DNA of 64,000 nt from a virus. Every line of letters begins with the position of its first letter. The stretch's first letter is position 1. Below the pieces are notes generated by a model, which saw nothing but the letters and a program-made list of their open reading frames with translations, had not been told where the DNA came from and ran no database searches. Both the position numbers and the translations under genes were made by a program. This document shows, one piece after another, positions 49,423-58,919 of the stretch. The stretch is from positions 62,001 through 126,000 of the IMG/VR virus record IMGVR_UViG_3300008261_000001. The stretch is one strand, 5' to 3'.

Positions 49423-49992
49423 ATGGACTCTAAGTTAATGGAAAGATTGTTTTCATCTGAACAGGGGTTGCACACACTACCCACTGCACCAGAGGAGCTA
49501 TCCGAGGAAGCAAAGGGTCAGTTAGCGACTATAATAGAGAACATGGGGCGAATATCTCCCTTAGAAGCTGATCTGTTGGAGATGTATTTGCTCAAAGGGG
49601 TCAGTCAGGCAACTCTTGGTAAGATTTTTCAGTACACCCAACCGAATATCCATTACAGAATAAATAGGGGTTTACAGAGGCTCCGTGTGTTTGTAAGCAT
49701 ACGAATCTACACAGAGGAAGAGCTAAGGAAACGCTTATCCACTTTTTTCACCGACACAAAAGACATAGAGGTAATGACGCTCATTTATGTACACTCTAGT
49801 CAGAGCTTGGTAGCCCGTATGATAGGTGAGTCACAAGGTAAAGTTAGATATCGTTACCTCAAGTGCATAAAGGCACTCGAACAAGCTCCATCGCTTCAAG
49901 ATGTGTATCTAACCCTCAAGTCCATAGGTGACAATATCACCCTACTGAGAAAACACAAAGACGACGACCTTGAGAAGAAGGTCATATTATGA
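49423..49992 (+). CDS. sigma-factor-like helix-turn-helix protein
   Basis: The start at ATG 49423 has a GGAGGGG Shine-Dalgarno 4 bases upstream; the longer in-frame TTG version overlaps the NusG-like gene. The 189-residue product has an ISPLEADLLEMYLLKGVSQA, then GKIFQYTQPNIHYRINRGLQRL segment (residues ~45-85) typical of sigma-70 region 4 or of related helix-turn-helix regulators. A second half with a VRYRYLKCIKALEQ helix follows. Regions 2 and 3 are not evident, so it may be a divergent phage sigma such as a late factor, or a regulator. It is co-translated with the next gene (ATGA overlap). Confidence 0.6.
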   Translation: MDSKLMERLFSSEQGLHTLPTAPEELSEEAKGQLATIIENMGRISPLEADLLEMYLLKGVSQATLGKIFQYTQPNIHYRINRGLQRLRVFVSIRIYTEEELRKRLSTFFTDTKDIEVMTLIYVHSSQSLVARMIGESQGKVRYRYLKCIKALEQAPSLQDVYLTLKSIGDNITLLRKHKDDDLEKKVIL

Positions 49993-50246
49993 GCGAGGAA
50001 AACAAAACACCACCCATCCTAGCAAAAGCTGTGGTGGATAAATGGCTGTCTGAGATTCTCTCTTACGAGTACTCCATTACTATTTATCCAAAAGACAAGC
50101 CTTTTCGTGAAAGGTTTGTGCGTTCTTTAACGGATAAGTATCAGGTAAGTATCTCTGGGGATAAGCTCGTAATATTATCTAATAATCCCATAGAGCTGGC
50201 GGAACTGTCTTTAGCACTACAAAATCAAGGTTACTTAGTGGACTGA
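49989..50246 (+). CDS. small unknown protein after sigma-like gene
   Basis: The 85-residue protein has an ILAKAVVDKWLSEILSYEYS helix, a basic patch and a beta strand pair near the end (SGDKLVILS, LSLALQNQGYLVD). It overlaps the sigma-like gene as ATGA, so the two are probably co-expressed and may interact, perhaps like a co-activator. No known family. Followed by a 55-base gap holding the leader of the SNF2 helicase gene. Confidence 0.5.
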   Translation: MSEENKTPPILAKAVVDKWLSEILSYEYSITIYPKDKPFRERFVRSLTDKYQVSISGDKLVILSNNPIELAELSLALQNQGYLVD

Positions 50247-50305
50247 CTTTTAGTTTATTTATGATAGCCGACCCCTAGACACATCTTTCACATGGGGTGC
50301 TTCAT

Positions 50306-53300
50306 ATGCTTTTCCTAAGAAATAAAAACAGATCGGTGGTTCCCTTTAAGGGGGAGCTGTTCAAGATGATAGAGACGAAGTTCTCTAGGATTCCAGTCTT
50401 GAACGCTATGGGTCAGCAGATAGTGGATCCTTCCACCAAGAAGGTCAAGACGACAAAAGCTGAAGAAGTGACGATGCCCTTTTTCGTCTATAACTCTCTT
50501 GTGTCCTTAGACGAGTATGTCATGGGCAAAATGGAGCAACTAGAGGCGGATAAGGATAGGAAAAGGGTTAAGTCAGACTTAACGACTAAGTTCGCTGCGT
50601 CTTGGCGGTTTATACTTCGTAGGTGGACGGTGACCGCCCCCAAAGGCATGAGGGACAACTGCGTTAAGATCGAAAGATTTATCGAAGCACTCGACAACGA
50701 AATGGAAAACCTTATCAACGATAGGAATACCCCCTTCACAGAGAAGGTTAAAGCCATCAAAGATTATGCGAAGAGTACCGAGGGCAAAAAGCTCATGGAG
50801 CTTTACTGCGACTTCATGCGTAATGTGTTTCAGACCTTCGGCATGGTCGTGGCAGTATCCATTAAGGTCAATAACAGAGTCGGTGTAAGATATCTTCAGT
50901 TCAAGCTCGGCTCTCAAGTAGAGGCTATGCTTGAGGAAGCAAGCAACTCTGAAAAGGTTCGTATCGAACGAGCCATGAAGATGACCGAACTTCGTGATCT
51001 CAAGCTCAAAGCCCAAATGGATAACATGGGCTATGTTGTTGAGTCTATGCCCGTCTACGGAGATGGGGATAAACCCATCTTCGCCCTCGTAGCGTACGAC
51101 CCCGCATACAAGCAAATCCCCGTACCCAAAGTCCCCACAAGGGTAAAAGTAAGTGACGAGGAAAAGAAGCTCATTAAAGAGCTTTATCCCAACGAACAAG
51201 GGCTTTATTCAGTACTCCCCCCTAGAGCCACAAAGGAAGACAGGGATAGGCTTTTGGAAAGGATTGAGTTCCTTAAAGAAGAGATTAAGGATCAAATAGG
51301 AAAGTCACAAAAATTCTATCTCCCTGGTTATGGGATAAAACCTGATGGGACACCAGAGAAAACGGATAAAAACGGCAAGCCTATTTACAAGTACATAAAT
51401 ACAGAAACTGAACGCAGAAAAGCCGCTAGAGCCGCTAAAGCACTAGAAAAACTGCAATACAATATGAGCCTTCAGCTCTCTTCCAATGTAACCAAAGAAA
51501 TCAAAGATCAATACAGAAGGGCTATAGAGCCTTACATCAAGGGCATATACCACCCCAACTTCACCACAAACCTCGGCAACGAGTACGAGTACTTCCCCTC
51601 GCTACAAGCCTTAAAGGATAAAATAGCAGTACAACAAGCCTCTAGTACTGCTATTCAAACCGTACTCGTCCCTGAGTTCCAAACACAGAAGGTCAATGTG
51701 CCTAACTATCCTGTTTGGGATGATGTCACGCAGAAGATTAAGTATGAGTCCAAAGATCTCACTGTACCCGTGATAACAATCGGACCAAACAACACCGCAG
51801 TACCCCACTACGCAACAGAGCTTGCTAGTGTGAACTACGAAAAAGACGAAATCGTCACTAGAGAGATCAGGGACTTCGGTGAATCCCAAGTCGTAGGTAG
51901 TGGGATTTCTCGCTCTGTAGAGACAAAGCAGATAGTAGTAAACGGCTCACCAAAGTCTCTCATCGTAAAGGGTCGCTATGCAGGCTATCTCTTAGAACAC
52001 ATCGTTAACCTTGAGGGTAAGTTCATCGAGGGTGGGTACATCAACAAGGTTGGTGGAGATAACAAGACGGTCTCCCTCCTTGAAGACCGCATGATTGTTA
52101 AGGACGGAGTAGTACAGACCATAGACTACTTAGCGGACAATAAGGTACGCCAACGCTTAATCGAGCCTTATGTGACCCTCACAGAAGATGGGCAGTCGCT
52201 CTTGTTGGGTCTCCCTGGATCATCCCCTCGTGGGATAAATCTCGACCATAGCATAATGGATAAACTATCCAAAAAGGTAGCCACTATTGAGAAGGTGATC
52301 AATAAGGATATACCAGAGTCTCACTCATGGCATAGGTCTCGTAACCCTTACTACACCTTCAAGGTTGAAGACTTTGAGCTAGTTCGTAAGAGCCTCGGTT
52401 CTGTTGGTGTGAGCAAGCCAGCCTCCGACTTCATTGACGCTTATTTCAATAAGCTCAAAGCACAAGAGGCGGCGATGGCTGTAGAAAACCTAGAACGCTT
52501 CACCCCAGCGTCTCTAGGTGGCTTCGTTAAGCAAACGGATAGAGGCCCGTTTAGGTTCAACAATAAGCAACTCGAAGCCCTTGCTTGGATCGACTCCGCT
52601 GAAATGAAGGGTGTAGTCGGTCTAGACACAGGTGTAGGAAAGACGGTGACGGCTCTCGCCGCCATCAAGAACGCCATAAACCAAGAGATGTACGAGGGGC
52701 TACCTAAGCGTAAGTTCCTATTCGTATCGCCTGCTCGTCTTGTGGGCAACCTCAAGAAAGAGATAGATGCCTACATGGATGAGGGTGGTGAAGAAGTCAC
52801 TCTCGCTGACGGCACTAAGGATGTGTCTCCAAACTGGCGTAAGATACTCAACGACCGCGTGGTCGAGATGTCTTATGACAAGTACACGGAAACTTTCCAA
52901 GATTTCGGTGGGCAGTTCGCCTCCACAGAAGAGGGTTCTAAGCTACTGGAAGAGTTATCCGTTCTAGAGAGAGAAATACAGCTACAAGGTCGTCCCGTTG
53001 ACCCTAACAACCTAGAGGGCGAAAAGCACCCCACCCTAAGCGATAAGCAACTAGAGGCTAAGAAAAAGCTCATCAAAGAACTCAAGAAGCAAATCCGTCT
53101 GCTTCAAAAGGCACTCGTGGTGGAGAGTTATCCTAAAGCGGATAAGTATTTCCAAAAGGAGTTCTATGCCTGCTTCTTTGACGAGGTGAACGAAGCCCTT
53201 GTTGGGGATAAGAGGAAAGCCCTCGCCTCTCTCAAGCACCCTCGTAAGGTTTTCCTTACCGCCTCTACCATGCAGAAGGATCCCCTCGACCTTTACAGAT

Positions 53301-55882
53301 TCGTTACGCTCGCTAAGGGTGCAGATTACTCAGCGGCAGATGAAGAAGCCTTCGTTAAGAAATACGGAAATGTCGTGGGCGGTCGCTTTGTAGGCATCAA
53401 GAACGACCCTGAGGCTCAGAGAGAGTTCTACACATGGGTCAAGGAAAACGCTTTCTTTGCCTTTAAGGAGAGCGTCAACTATGAGGAGGTTGGCTTACCC
53501 AAGCTACTCCCCAAGACCTCACGCACCTTAACGGTTAAGATGCCACAGGCTGTTCAAAACGCCTATAAGCAAGAGGCTTCTAAAATCAAACGCGAACTCG
53601 CAGCCATGCTCAAGAAGTATCGTGACTTGAGTGCTGAAGAGCTTTCCTCATACAGCGACACCGAGGATGACGACTTCAGAGAGCTTAATCCCTCCGCTGT
53701 GGGTCGTGGCAGAAACCGCACCATGCAGAAGAAGCTACTCCAAGACTACGCTCAGAAGTCTCTTACACCGCTCATTAAGAAGCTCATGAAGCTATCCAAT
53801 AGACCTGAGAGCGTTATCAAGGGAGCTAAAAATGTAAAGGTGGAACAGGCTGTTGCTCTAGCCCTTGAGTACAGAACAACTAAGACCCTTTACTTCACCG
53901 CAGATAACCTCTTAGCTGTAGAGACAGGTAAGAGCATCAGTAAGAAGATGCCTGCAAAAGTCGTAGCTGTGTGCTTACCAGAAGCTATCCGCTTCTATCA
54001 AGCGGGCAAGCTCATCTACACCGTCAACTCAAGGGATAACCTCTCCCTTGAGCAGTTTGAAAAGCTAGATGTGGCTAAGATCATCAAGCGTTCAAACGAA
54101 ATGCCTGAGGGTGAAGAGATGGAGGCTGAGGCTACATGGGCAATGGATATCTCCAAGCAGTACATCAACAACAACCCCCACATCGGGTCTACCGTGTGTA
54201 CTGACGCTTATGCGTTCGGCTTTAACTTCCAAACCTTCACCAAAGTTATCCATTTGGATAGAGGTGCGGGATTCAACTCCGAAGTGATTAAGCAACGCAC
54301 AGCTAGAGCCTATAGAGCGGGACAAGACAAAGAGGTCGAAGAAATCTTCATCGACACCACAATGAGTGAAGCCACAGACTCACCCACCGCTGTGTCTCAG
54401 AATATCCAAGAGGGCGACATAGAGAACCTATCCATTGACGAGCTTCAGGGTCTAGTCGCCATGAAGGATCAAGAGTTCTTTACGGACATTATCCGTAAGA
54501 GCCTCACAATGGATTTAACCGCTGGTGCAGACGCAGTACAAAGAGACTCCTCTAAGGTGGTTAACTTCACCAACGAGATGCTCTCTTCTATTGTGGATCC
54601 TACGCCTCAGAACATCACCGCTCTTGAGGTACAGCTTGACGATTTTGAGAAGAATCCAGTAAATCATGTGTCTCTACCTGCGGATAGATATGCTCGGCTT
54701 AAAGGTAAATATAGTTTTGCTGTAGAGGGTTATCCACCTAAGAATTTAACTCTTATTCAAGCAATAAATACATTCACAAATGTGCCTGTAGAGCGTCTTT
54801 TCGACTCCATTGGGTTGTTCTTTAACAACTCAGACACAGAAAGCACTCAAAAAAGGATAAACATAGAAAAATATATGACTAAGGGATGGCAGATTTCCTA
54901 CCTAACACCCTTTGCCAGAACTACCGCTACAATAAAGTTTACTCAGGATACTGGTGAAGAGTATATTTATGGGGACTACACGGTGGCTGGAGAGTGTGCT
55001 CCAAGCGGTACTGGTATAAGGATAATGATTACCCGTGCCATATCCGCGATGAAGTCTGGTTTGAAGTCCGTGAGGAACACCTCTGCATTAACTGGTGGAC
55101 CGCGTGTGTGGCCGAAGGTTGGAATGAATGGTAAGGTCGATGTAGGTAGTATCGCAAACACTTGGAGATACAAGCATAACGGTTCTGCCGTTGCCGAACA
55201 GGAAGTAGAGTGGATGAAAGATCTTCTTGAAAGCGACAATAGCATCCTCAGGCTTATTGCTTCAGAGAGAAATCCTGGAGACAAGTTAGGTGAGCGTATG
55301 TGGTCTGCGGGAGCCCACGCTTTCAGCGGAAAAATAGACCTCACTCCAGGGAGTCTATCTCTACAGGTGCTGAACGGATACATTAAAAAGAAGTGTGAGC
55401 AGTTAGGCATAAGCGTACAAGATTACCTCACCGCACCACTAGAGCCTTTCGATCTCGAATCTGTGGATTGCTGGCGTAACCTAGCTAATGGGACTAAGTT
55501 CACTTATGAGGGGAAGGAAATAACCCTTGAGGAAGCAGCCTCGTTATTCCCCACAGAGTTCAAGATTGCCCTTAGGAGTAGTTCAATCCTTAGGGAAGTT
55601 TTGAAGTATTCCAAGCCAGAACTTTTGTCCAAGTATTTCCGCACACCTGTAGAACCCACGGTAGGGAGAACAGCCTCTCCTAGTCACAAGTACTCTTCTG
55701 AACAGCAAGAGGGTGTGGAAATGGATAGCATCCTTAAAGGCATGATGAATGACCCCATATTGGATAGTGTATGGGACGCTATTCGTAGGCAACACTCTAT
55801 CATCTCTATGGAGATAGACCTAGAGATAGACAGAGGCGACACCGACCTCTCACTCGTTGAGAAACTCAAAGGAGCTAACTGA
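50306..55882 (+). CDS. large SNF2-type helicase-domain protein (1858 aa)
   Basis: I preferred the ATG at 50306, with GGGG upstream, over a GTG at 50297. The 1858-residue product has a ~740-residue N-terminal region without recognised domain. A helicase core follows: Walker A LDTGVGKTV near 772, a DEVN Walker B near 957, LTAST (motif III) after it, and a helicase-C part with RTARAYRAGQ near 1331. This is the SNF2/superfamily-2 arrangement. The last ~500 residues are unrecognised. Such very large proteins in phages can be injected virion components, anti-restriction factors or DNA remodellers. A SNF2 fold suggests DNA translocation. Confidence 0.8.
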   Translation: MLFLRNKNRSVVPFKGELFKMIETKFSRIPVLNAMGQQIVDPSTKKVKTTKAEEVTMPFFVYNSLVSLDEYVMGKMEQLEADKDRKRVKSDLTTKFAASWRFILRRWTVTAPKGMRDNCVKIERFIEALDNEMENLINDRNTPFTEKVKAIKDYAKSTEGKKLMELYCDFMRNVFQTFGMVVAVSIKVNNRVGVRYLQFKLGSQVEAMLEEASNSEKVRIERAMKMTELRDLKLKAQMDNMGYVVESMPVYGDGDKPIFALVAYDPAYKQIPVPKVPTRVKVSDEEKKLIKELYPNEQGLYSVLPPRATKEDRDRLLERIEFLKEEIKDQIGKSQKFYLPGYGIKPDGTPEKTDKNGKPIYKYINTETERRKAARAAKALEKLQYNMSLQLSSNVTKEIKDQYRRAIEPYIKGIYHPNFTTNLGNEYEYFPSLQALKDKIAVQQASSTAIQTVLVPEFQTQKVNVPNYPVWDDVTQKIKYESKDLTVPVITIGPNNTAVPHYATELASVNYEKDEIVTREIRDFGESQVVGSGISRSVETKQIVVNGSPKSLIVKGRYAGYLLEHIVNLEGKFIEGGYINKVGGDNKTVSLLEDRMIVKDGVVQTIDYLADNKVRQRLIEPYVTLTEDGQSLLLGLPGSSPRGINLDHSIMDKLSKKVATIEKVINKDIPESHSWHRSRNPYYTFKVEDFELVRKSLGSVGVSKPASDFIDAYFNKLKAQEAAMAVENLERFTPASLGGFVKQTDRGPFRFNNKQLEALAWIDSAEMKGVVGLDTGVGKTVTALAAIKNAINQEMYEGLPKRKFLFVSPARLVGNLKKEIDAYMDEGGEEVTLADGTKDVSPNWRKILNDRVVEMSYDKYTETFQDFGGQFASTEEGSKLLEELSVLEREIQLQGRPVDPNNLEGEKHPTLSDKQLEAKKKLIKELKKQIRLLQKALVVESYPKADKYFQKEFYACFFDEVNEALVGDKRKALASLKHPRKVFLTASTMQKDPLDLYRFVTLAKGADYSAADEEAFVKKYGNVVGGRFVGIKNDPEAQREFYTWVKENAFFAFKESVNYEEVGLPKLLPKTSRTLTVKMPQAVQNAYKQEASKIKRELAAMLKKYRDLSAEELSSYSDTEDDDFRELNPSAVGRGRNRTMQKKLLQDYAQKSLTPLIKKLMKLSNRPESVIKGAKNVKVEQAVALALEYRTTKTLYFTADNLLAVETGKSISKKMPAKVVAVCLPEAIRFYQAGKLIYTVNSRDNLSLEQFEKLDVAKIIKRSNEMPEGEEMEAEATWAMDISKQYINNNPHIGSTVCTDAYAFGFNFQTFTKVIHLDRGAGFNSEVIKQRTARAYRAGQDKEVEEIFIDTTMSEATDSPTAVSQNIQEGDIENLSIDELQGLVAMKDQEFFTDIIRKSLTMDLTAGADAVQRDSSKVVNFTNEMLSSIVDPTPQNITALEVQLDDFEKNPVNHVSLPADRYARLKGKYSFAVEGYPPKNLTLIQAINTFTNVPVERLFDSIGLFFNNSDTESTQKRINIEKYMTKGWQISYLTPFARTTATIKFTQDTGEEYIYGDYTVAGECAPSGTGIRIMITRAISAMKSGLKSVRNTSALTGGPRVWPKVGMNGKVDVGSIANTWRYKHNGSAVAEQEVEWMKDLLESDNSILRLIASERNPGDKLGERMWSAGAHAFSGKIDLTPGSLSLQVLNGYIKKKCEQLGISVQDYLTAPLEPFDLESVDCWRNLANGTKFTYEGKEITLEEAASLFPTEFKIALRSSSILREVLKYSKPELLSKYFRTPVEPTVGRTASPSHKYSSEQQEGVEMDSILKGMMNDPILDSVWDAIRRQHSIISMEIDLEIDRGDTDLSLVEKLKGAN

Positions 55883-55884
55883 AA

Positions 55885-56166
55885 ATGGAACCTGAGAACC
55901 TACAAGAATGGATAGATTTTATCCTTAATGAGATACCTATGGAGGAGCTTATCTTCCAAGCCCAAGCCATAGGCTCTATCGCCTTCCAAAATCAGCTACA
56001 GCAAGAGGGCTATACAGGTGAAGACCTACTAGCCATCTATAGAGCCGTAGCCCTTCGCTTTACACGCGATGATTTTCGTATCCCATCTCAGATGGACGAT
56101 TGTATCGTGGACTATCAAGAAATAGCGGATTTCGACCCCAACAATCCGCTCAATATGCCTCAGTAA
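55885..56166 (+). CDS. unknown 93-aa protein after helicase
   Basis: This 93-residue protein starts 2 bases after the helicase stop with no strong ribosome-binding site, so it is probably translated by coupling. It is acidic and helical (PENLQEWIDFILNEIPMEEL, then a GEDLLAIYRAVALRF stretch) with a final Asp/Asn/Pro tail. No known domain. It converges on the minus-strand gene ending at 56169 with two bases between. A small accessory partner of the helicase is a reasonable but unproven idea. Confidence 0.5.
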   Translation: MEPENLQEWIDFILNEIPMEELIFQAQAIGSIAFQNQLQQEGYTGEDLLAIYRAVALRFTRDDFRIPSQMDDCIVDYQEIADFDPNNPLNMPQ

Positions 56167-56168
56167 TC

Positions 56169-56954
56169 TTAACCCTCGAACTCGGAGAACAGATCGTCTA
56201 GATTTAACTCGTCTATGTTCGAGGTGTCTACTTGAGTGAGGGGGGTCTTGGCAAACTCCTCAATAGCATCCATATCCGACACATTATCCAATAACTGAGC
56301 CTTAGGTGGTGTCGCTAAGGCTCGGTTCAACTCGTCCTCCGCATCTTCGGCTTCTTGCCTTCGGTCTAGATAGTCTTTTACGAGCGAGTCCGTGTTGGCT
56401 TGTGTGTCGGGTGCTTTGCTTGCAGGGAGCTTCAAGTCCGAGGGCAACCCAAAGTCTTGTGCCGTGTAAGCCCTACTACCCCAACGCTGACCTAAGCCCA
56501 ACTGCTCTTGGCAGAGCTTCAACTGATCCTTAAGCCTCCCTTGTAGGTCTTTCAAGTCCGCCCGCTTCGCTTTGATTACGGCTAAGACATCCTCCAAGTC
56601 ATGAACTGCAAGGGTCAAGTCATTAATGGAAACTTGCAAGGGTACTAAGCGAGTAGCCGCTATAGCCTCTCGCTCAGGCTGAGATCTGCCCGACCTCACA
56701 ATGGGGTCGTTCGTCATTAGGCTCGTCACCTCTAGCTTGTACTGCGTCTGAGCCACCAACAGATTACGCTTGTATTGCTGAAGGTTATGAGACACCTCCA
56801 TGAATATACGCTCTGTATTGGATAAATAACCGCGTACTTCTGCTGTCTTTTGATTAAGCCTCGATGGTCCAAACTGCAAAGGGTCTGCGTCTAGCTCCAC
56901 ATCCATTTCGGATAAACGCTGATAAACACCATCAATATAGTCTTGGGTTATCAA
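56169..56954 (-). CDS. coiled-coil protein with acidic C terminus
   Basis: The 261-residue product begins from a TTG preceded by GGAGGGG. It has a long coiled coil (residues ~40-160; ERIFMEVSHNLQQYKRNLL and VLAVIKAKRADLKDLQGRL), a flexible Ala/Pro linker and an acidic C-terminal tip (DELNLDDLFSEFEG), which resembles SSB- and RecA-type acidic tails that dock partners. No catalytic motif. It may be a recombination mediator or structural protein; the family is unknown. The leader on the minus strand carries TATAATAGGG, and TAGGG/CCCTA can pair just before the ribosome-binding site. Confidence 0.5.
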   Translation of the reverse strand: MITQDYIDGVYQRLSEMDVELDADPLQFGPSRLNQKTAEVRGYLSNTERIFMEVSHNLQQYKRNLLVAQTQYKLEVTSLMTNDPIVRSGRSQPEREAIAATRLVPLQVSINDLTLAVHDLEDVLAVIKAKRADLKDLQGRLKDQLKLCQEQLGLGQRWGSRAYTAQDFGLPSDLKLPASKAPDTQANTDSLVKDYLDRRQEAEDAEDELNRALATPPKAQLLDNVSDMDAIEEFAKTPLTQVDTSNIDELNLDDLFSEFEG

Positions 56955-57034
56955 TGTACTCGCCCCTCCTGCTAGGGTTTAGGTGTAGGTCAGCCCTATT
57001 ATATAAAGCTCAACCCTCAACCCCACCAAAATCC

Positions 57035-57898
57035 CTACACACCCACCTCTTTAGCCGTTAAGTGTCCATTTTTGTACAGCCAATAAAGCTGAAGACCTAG
57101 CGTTGGAATAATCAGAGCGTTCCAACCTATCTGTAAAGACTTCATCACCCAACCTCCAGGGATACCAGGGAACATCAGCGTCACCAAGAACCCAAGCCCG
57201 CTCTCAGGTAATGACGCAAGCAACTCCCCCCATGAGATCATCCCTAGAAATCCCTTTAGGATATCCGTGATCTTCCAACTCACCTCCGTCACATTTATCC
57301 AGATTATCCAAAATATGTAGGCTTTAGCGGGAGTGGTTAAAGCGGACAATAAGGGGTTCGCCTCTAAGAACTTAGTCATCCAATCCGTCAGAGAGCGTGT
57401 GCCTTTGGTGAGCTTGCCCACATAAGCTGAAACAGCGGATCTCTTTTCCTCTGGTAGCTTCTTTATGAGGTCTGTCACTAAGGAGGTAAGCGTAGGGGCG
57501 TTGTTAGCGTAGGCAAAGAAAAACCTAACGAACGCATACTTGTCCTCTAAAGATTTCTTCTTTGAATCTATCCATTTTTTCCCCTCGTCCAAGAACTTCT
57601 CGAACTTGGTGGATAGCTCTTTGTAGAGGCTCAAAACATTCGTAGATGTGATGCCGAGCATCTCTTTGAACTGCTCCCACAGCTTAGGTGCTTTTTGGAA
57701 GCCTTGATAGATTTCTTTAATCTTTGAGACAAGCCCTTTGATACTCGCCCGCTTAACCGAACCTTTGAGGATTTGGTTTCCAAAGGGGATGAGGGTAATC
57801 TCGTTCAGTTCTTGGCGAACCAAATAAGCAGAGGCTGTACGAACTCTTGGGGATGTCCTTACAGCCTCTCTACAGGCAAAAGAGATTGTAGATCTCAT
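57035..57898 (-). CDS. virion-like protein with Arg-rich N terminus, unknown
   Basis: The 287-residue protein has an Arg/Ser/Ala-rich start (MRSTISFACREAVRTSPRVR) ending in TASAYLVRQ, similar in style to propeptides that phage proteases cleave from virion proteins. A coiled-coil region follows (~50-125). The C-terminal half (~165-270) has several hydrophobic stretches, such as AYIFWIIWINVTEVSW and GWNALIIPTLGLQLYWLY, so it may insert into a membrane. A virion pilot or ejection protein is possible. Its ATG lies inside a 14-bp inverted repeat. No family is recognised. Confidence 0.5.
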   Translation of the reverse strand: MRSTISFACREAVRTSPRVRTASAYLVRQELNEITLIPFGNQILKGSVKRASIKGLVSKIKEIYQGFQKAPKLWEQFKEMLGITSTNVLSLYKELSTKFEKFLDEGKKWIDSKKKSLEDKYAFVRFFFAYANNAPTLTSLVTDLIKKLPEEKRSAVSAYVGKLTKGTRSLTDWMTKFLEANPLLSALTTPAKAYIFWIIWINVTEVSWKITDILKGFLGMISWGELLASLPESGLGFLVTLMFPGIPGGWVMKSLQIGWNALIIPTLGLQLYWLYKNGHLTAKEVGV

Positions 57899-57935
57899 AG
57901 TGGGTTATCCTATCTGTTTAAGGATAACCCACTAT
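57897..57935 (-). promoter_or_regulatory. perfect 14-bp inverted repeat overlapping a start codon
   Basis: ATAGTGGGTTATCC (57897-57910) and GGATAACCCACTAT (57922-57935) are exact inverted repeats around an 11-base loop. The inner end holds AGGAT, the likely ribosome-binding site on the minus strand, and the outer end reaches the ATG at 57898. Minus-strand TTTTATAG abuts the other side. Folding should hide the start site. Confidence 0.75.
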
Positions 57936-57976
57936 AAAAGACTTACACAAGATAAGGGGTGTTGATCAAAAGCTAA

Positions 57977-58306
57977 TCAGCCCTCGCTATTGCCCTTAAT
58001 GAGATAAGTGAAGTTTCCTTTAATCTTCTTGATAGAGGCTTCCATCTGAGCTTGTGTGATAAGACCACCTGCGGCAGCTTGCTCGTGAGCGAGTACATTT
58101 ACATCCAAGCCCAACAGATGGGTTGCAACACGCACATCTGCATGGTCTAGACCCTCAGTCAAGTCATCAGGGGTTCCGTAGTTTGCAGTAAGAGAGACAA
58201 ACACATCACCACCACCGCGTGGGAGCTTCACAACACGGCTTACCATAATCTGAGTCACTTTGGTGTTCGACCTTATACGACTCACTTGTGCTTTCAAATC
58301 GCTCAT
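57977..58306 (-). CDS. unknown 109-aa protein
   Basis: The 109-residue product has a basic start (LKAQVSRIRSNTKVTQIMVSRVV), a strand-rich DVFVSLTANYGTPDD segment, then a His/Ala-rich helical part (HADVRVATHLLGLDVNVLAH) and a final FTYLIKG strand. It resembles small phage proteins of unknown role. A hairpin in its leader (CCCCTTT/AAAGGGG, within 58342-58364) lies between it and the gene upstream and may terminate the upstream transcript or mark a new start. The family is unknown. Confidence 0.45.
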   Translation of the reverse strand: MSDLKAQVSRIRSNTKVTQIMVSRVVKLPRGGGDVFVSLTANYGTPDDLTEGLDHADVRVATHLLGLDVNVLAHEQAAAGGLITQAQMEASIKKIKGNFTYLIKGNSEG

Positions 58307-58373
58307 ATAAAACCTCGTTTAAGTGCGGTAACTTACACCCCTTTATATAGGAAAGGGGGTTTAGAACACCGCC

Positions 58374-58796
58374 TTATTTACGGATTTTTCTCATGCGAGC
58401 GTTGATCTTGTTGAACACCGCCTCTACATCCTCGATAGCCTCGATAGACTCTTCCAAAATGGATAACGCCTTACCCAAGTCACCGCCAGGTAAATCGAGG
58501 TGGTTCATGAGGTTGTTCTGAAGGATACGAGCCTCAGCCCTAAGGGGGTTAGCCTCGTCCTCGTCAAAAGAAACCTCCTCGTCTTCGTCCAACTGAGATT
58601 GAATAGAACCAACCTCTTTCAGTACAGCCTTAAACTCCGACTTAACGGACTCTACTGCCTTCTTTAGACCACCGAGGTCGAGCTTCACATCCTTATCATC
58701 TGCGGCGATACGGCTAGAGAAATCATTACGACCCTCTAGGCGGGCTAAACGGGACTCAAGTTCACGGACTACTTCACTTGCTAGACGAGTTCTCAT
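58374..58796 (-). CDS. virion-type coiled-coil protein with ASEV tag
   Basis: The start at the ATG at 58796 (AGGAT upstream) gives 140 residues; a longer in-frame start lacks a ribosome-binding site. The N terminus MRTRLASEVVRELESRLARL is a near copy of the tag on 59208-59822 (MRTASEVLRSLEVRVARLE), an amphipathic helix. The rest is acidic and coiled-coil-like (AVESVKSEFKAVLKEVGSIQ, then an EDEEVSFDEDE acidic run and a final basic helix). A virion component or scaffold is plausible from the shared tag; no specific function is known. Confidence 0.5.
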   Translation of the reverse strand: MRTRLASEVVRELESRLARLEGRNDFSSRIAADDKDVKLDLGGLKKAVESVKSEFKAVLKEVGSIQSQLDEDEEVSFDEDEANPLRAEARILQNNLMNHLDLPGGDLGKALSILEESIEAIEDVEAVFNKINARMRKIRK

Positions 58797-58919
58797 AGCT
58801 GTCTTATCCTTTGTAAGTGGGGTGAAAAACACATGGGCAACAAAATATAAACGAATAAAAATCATCCCAACCCTGGTTATCCATTATTAGTGAGGAGAAC
58901 CAACAGCTAGGAGAGCTAA

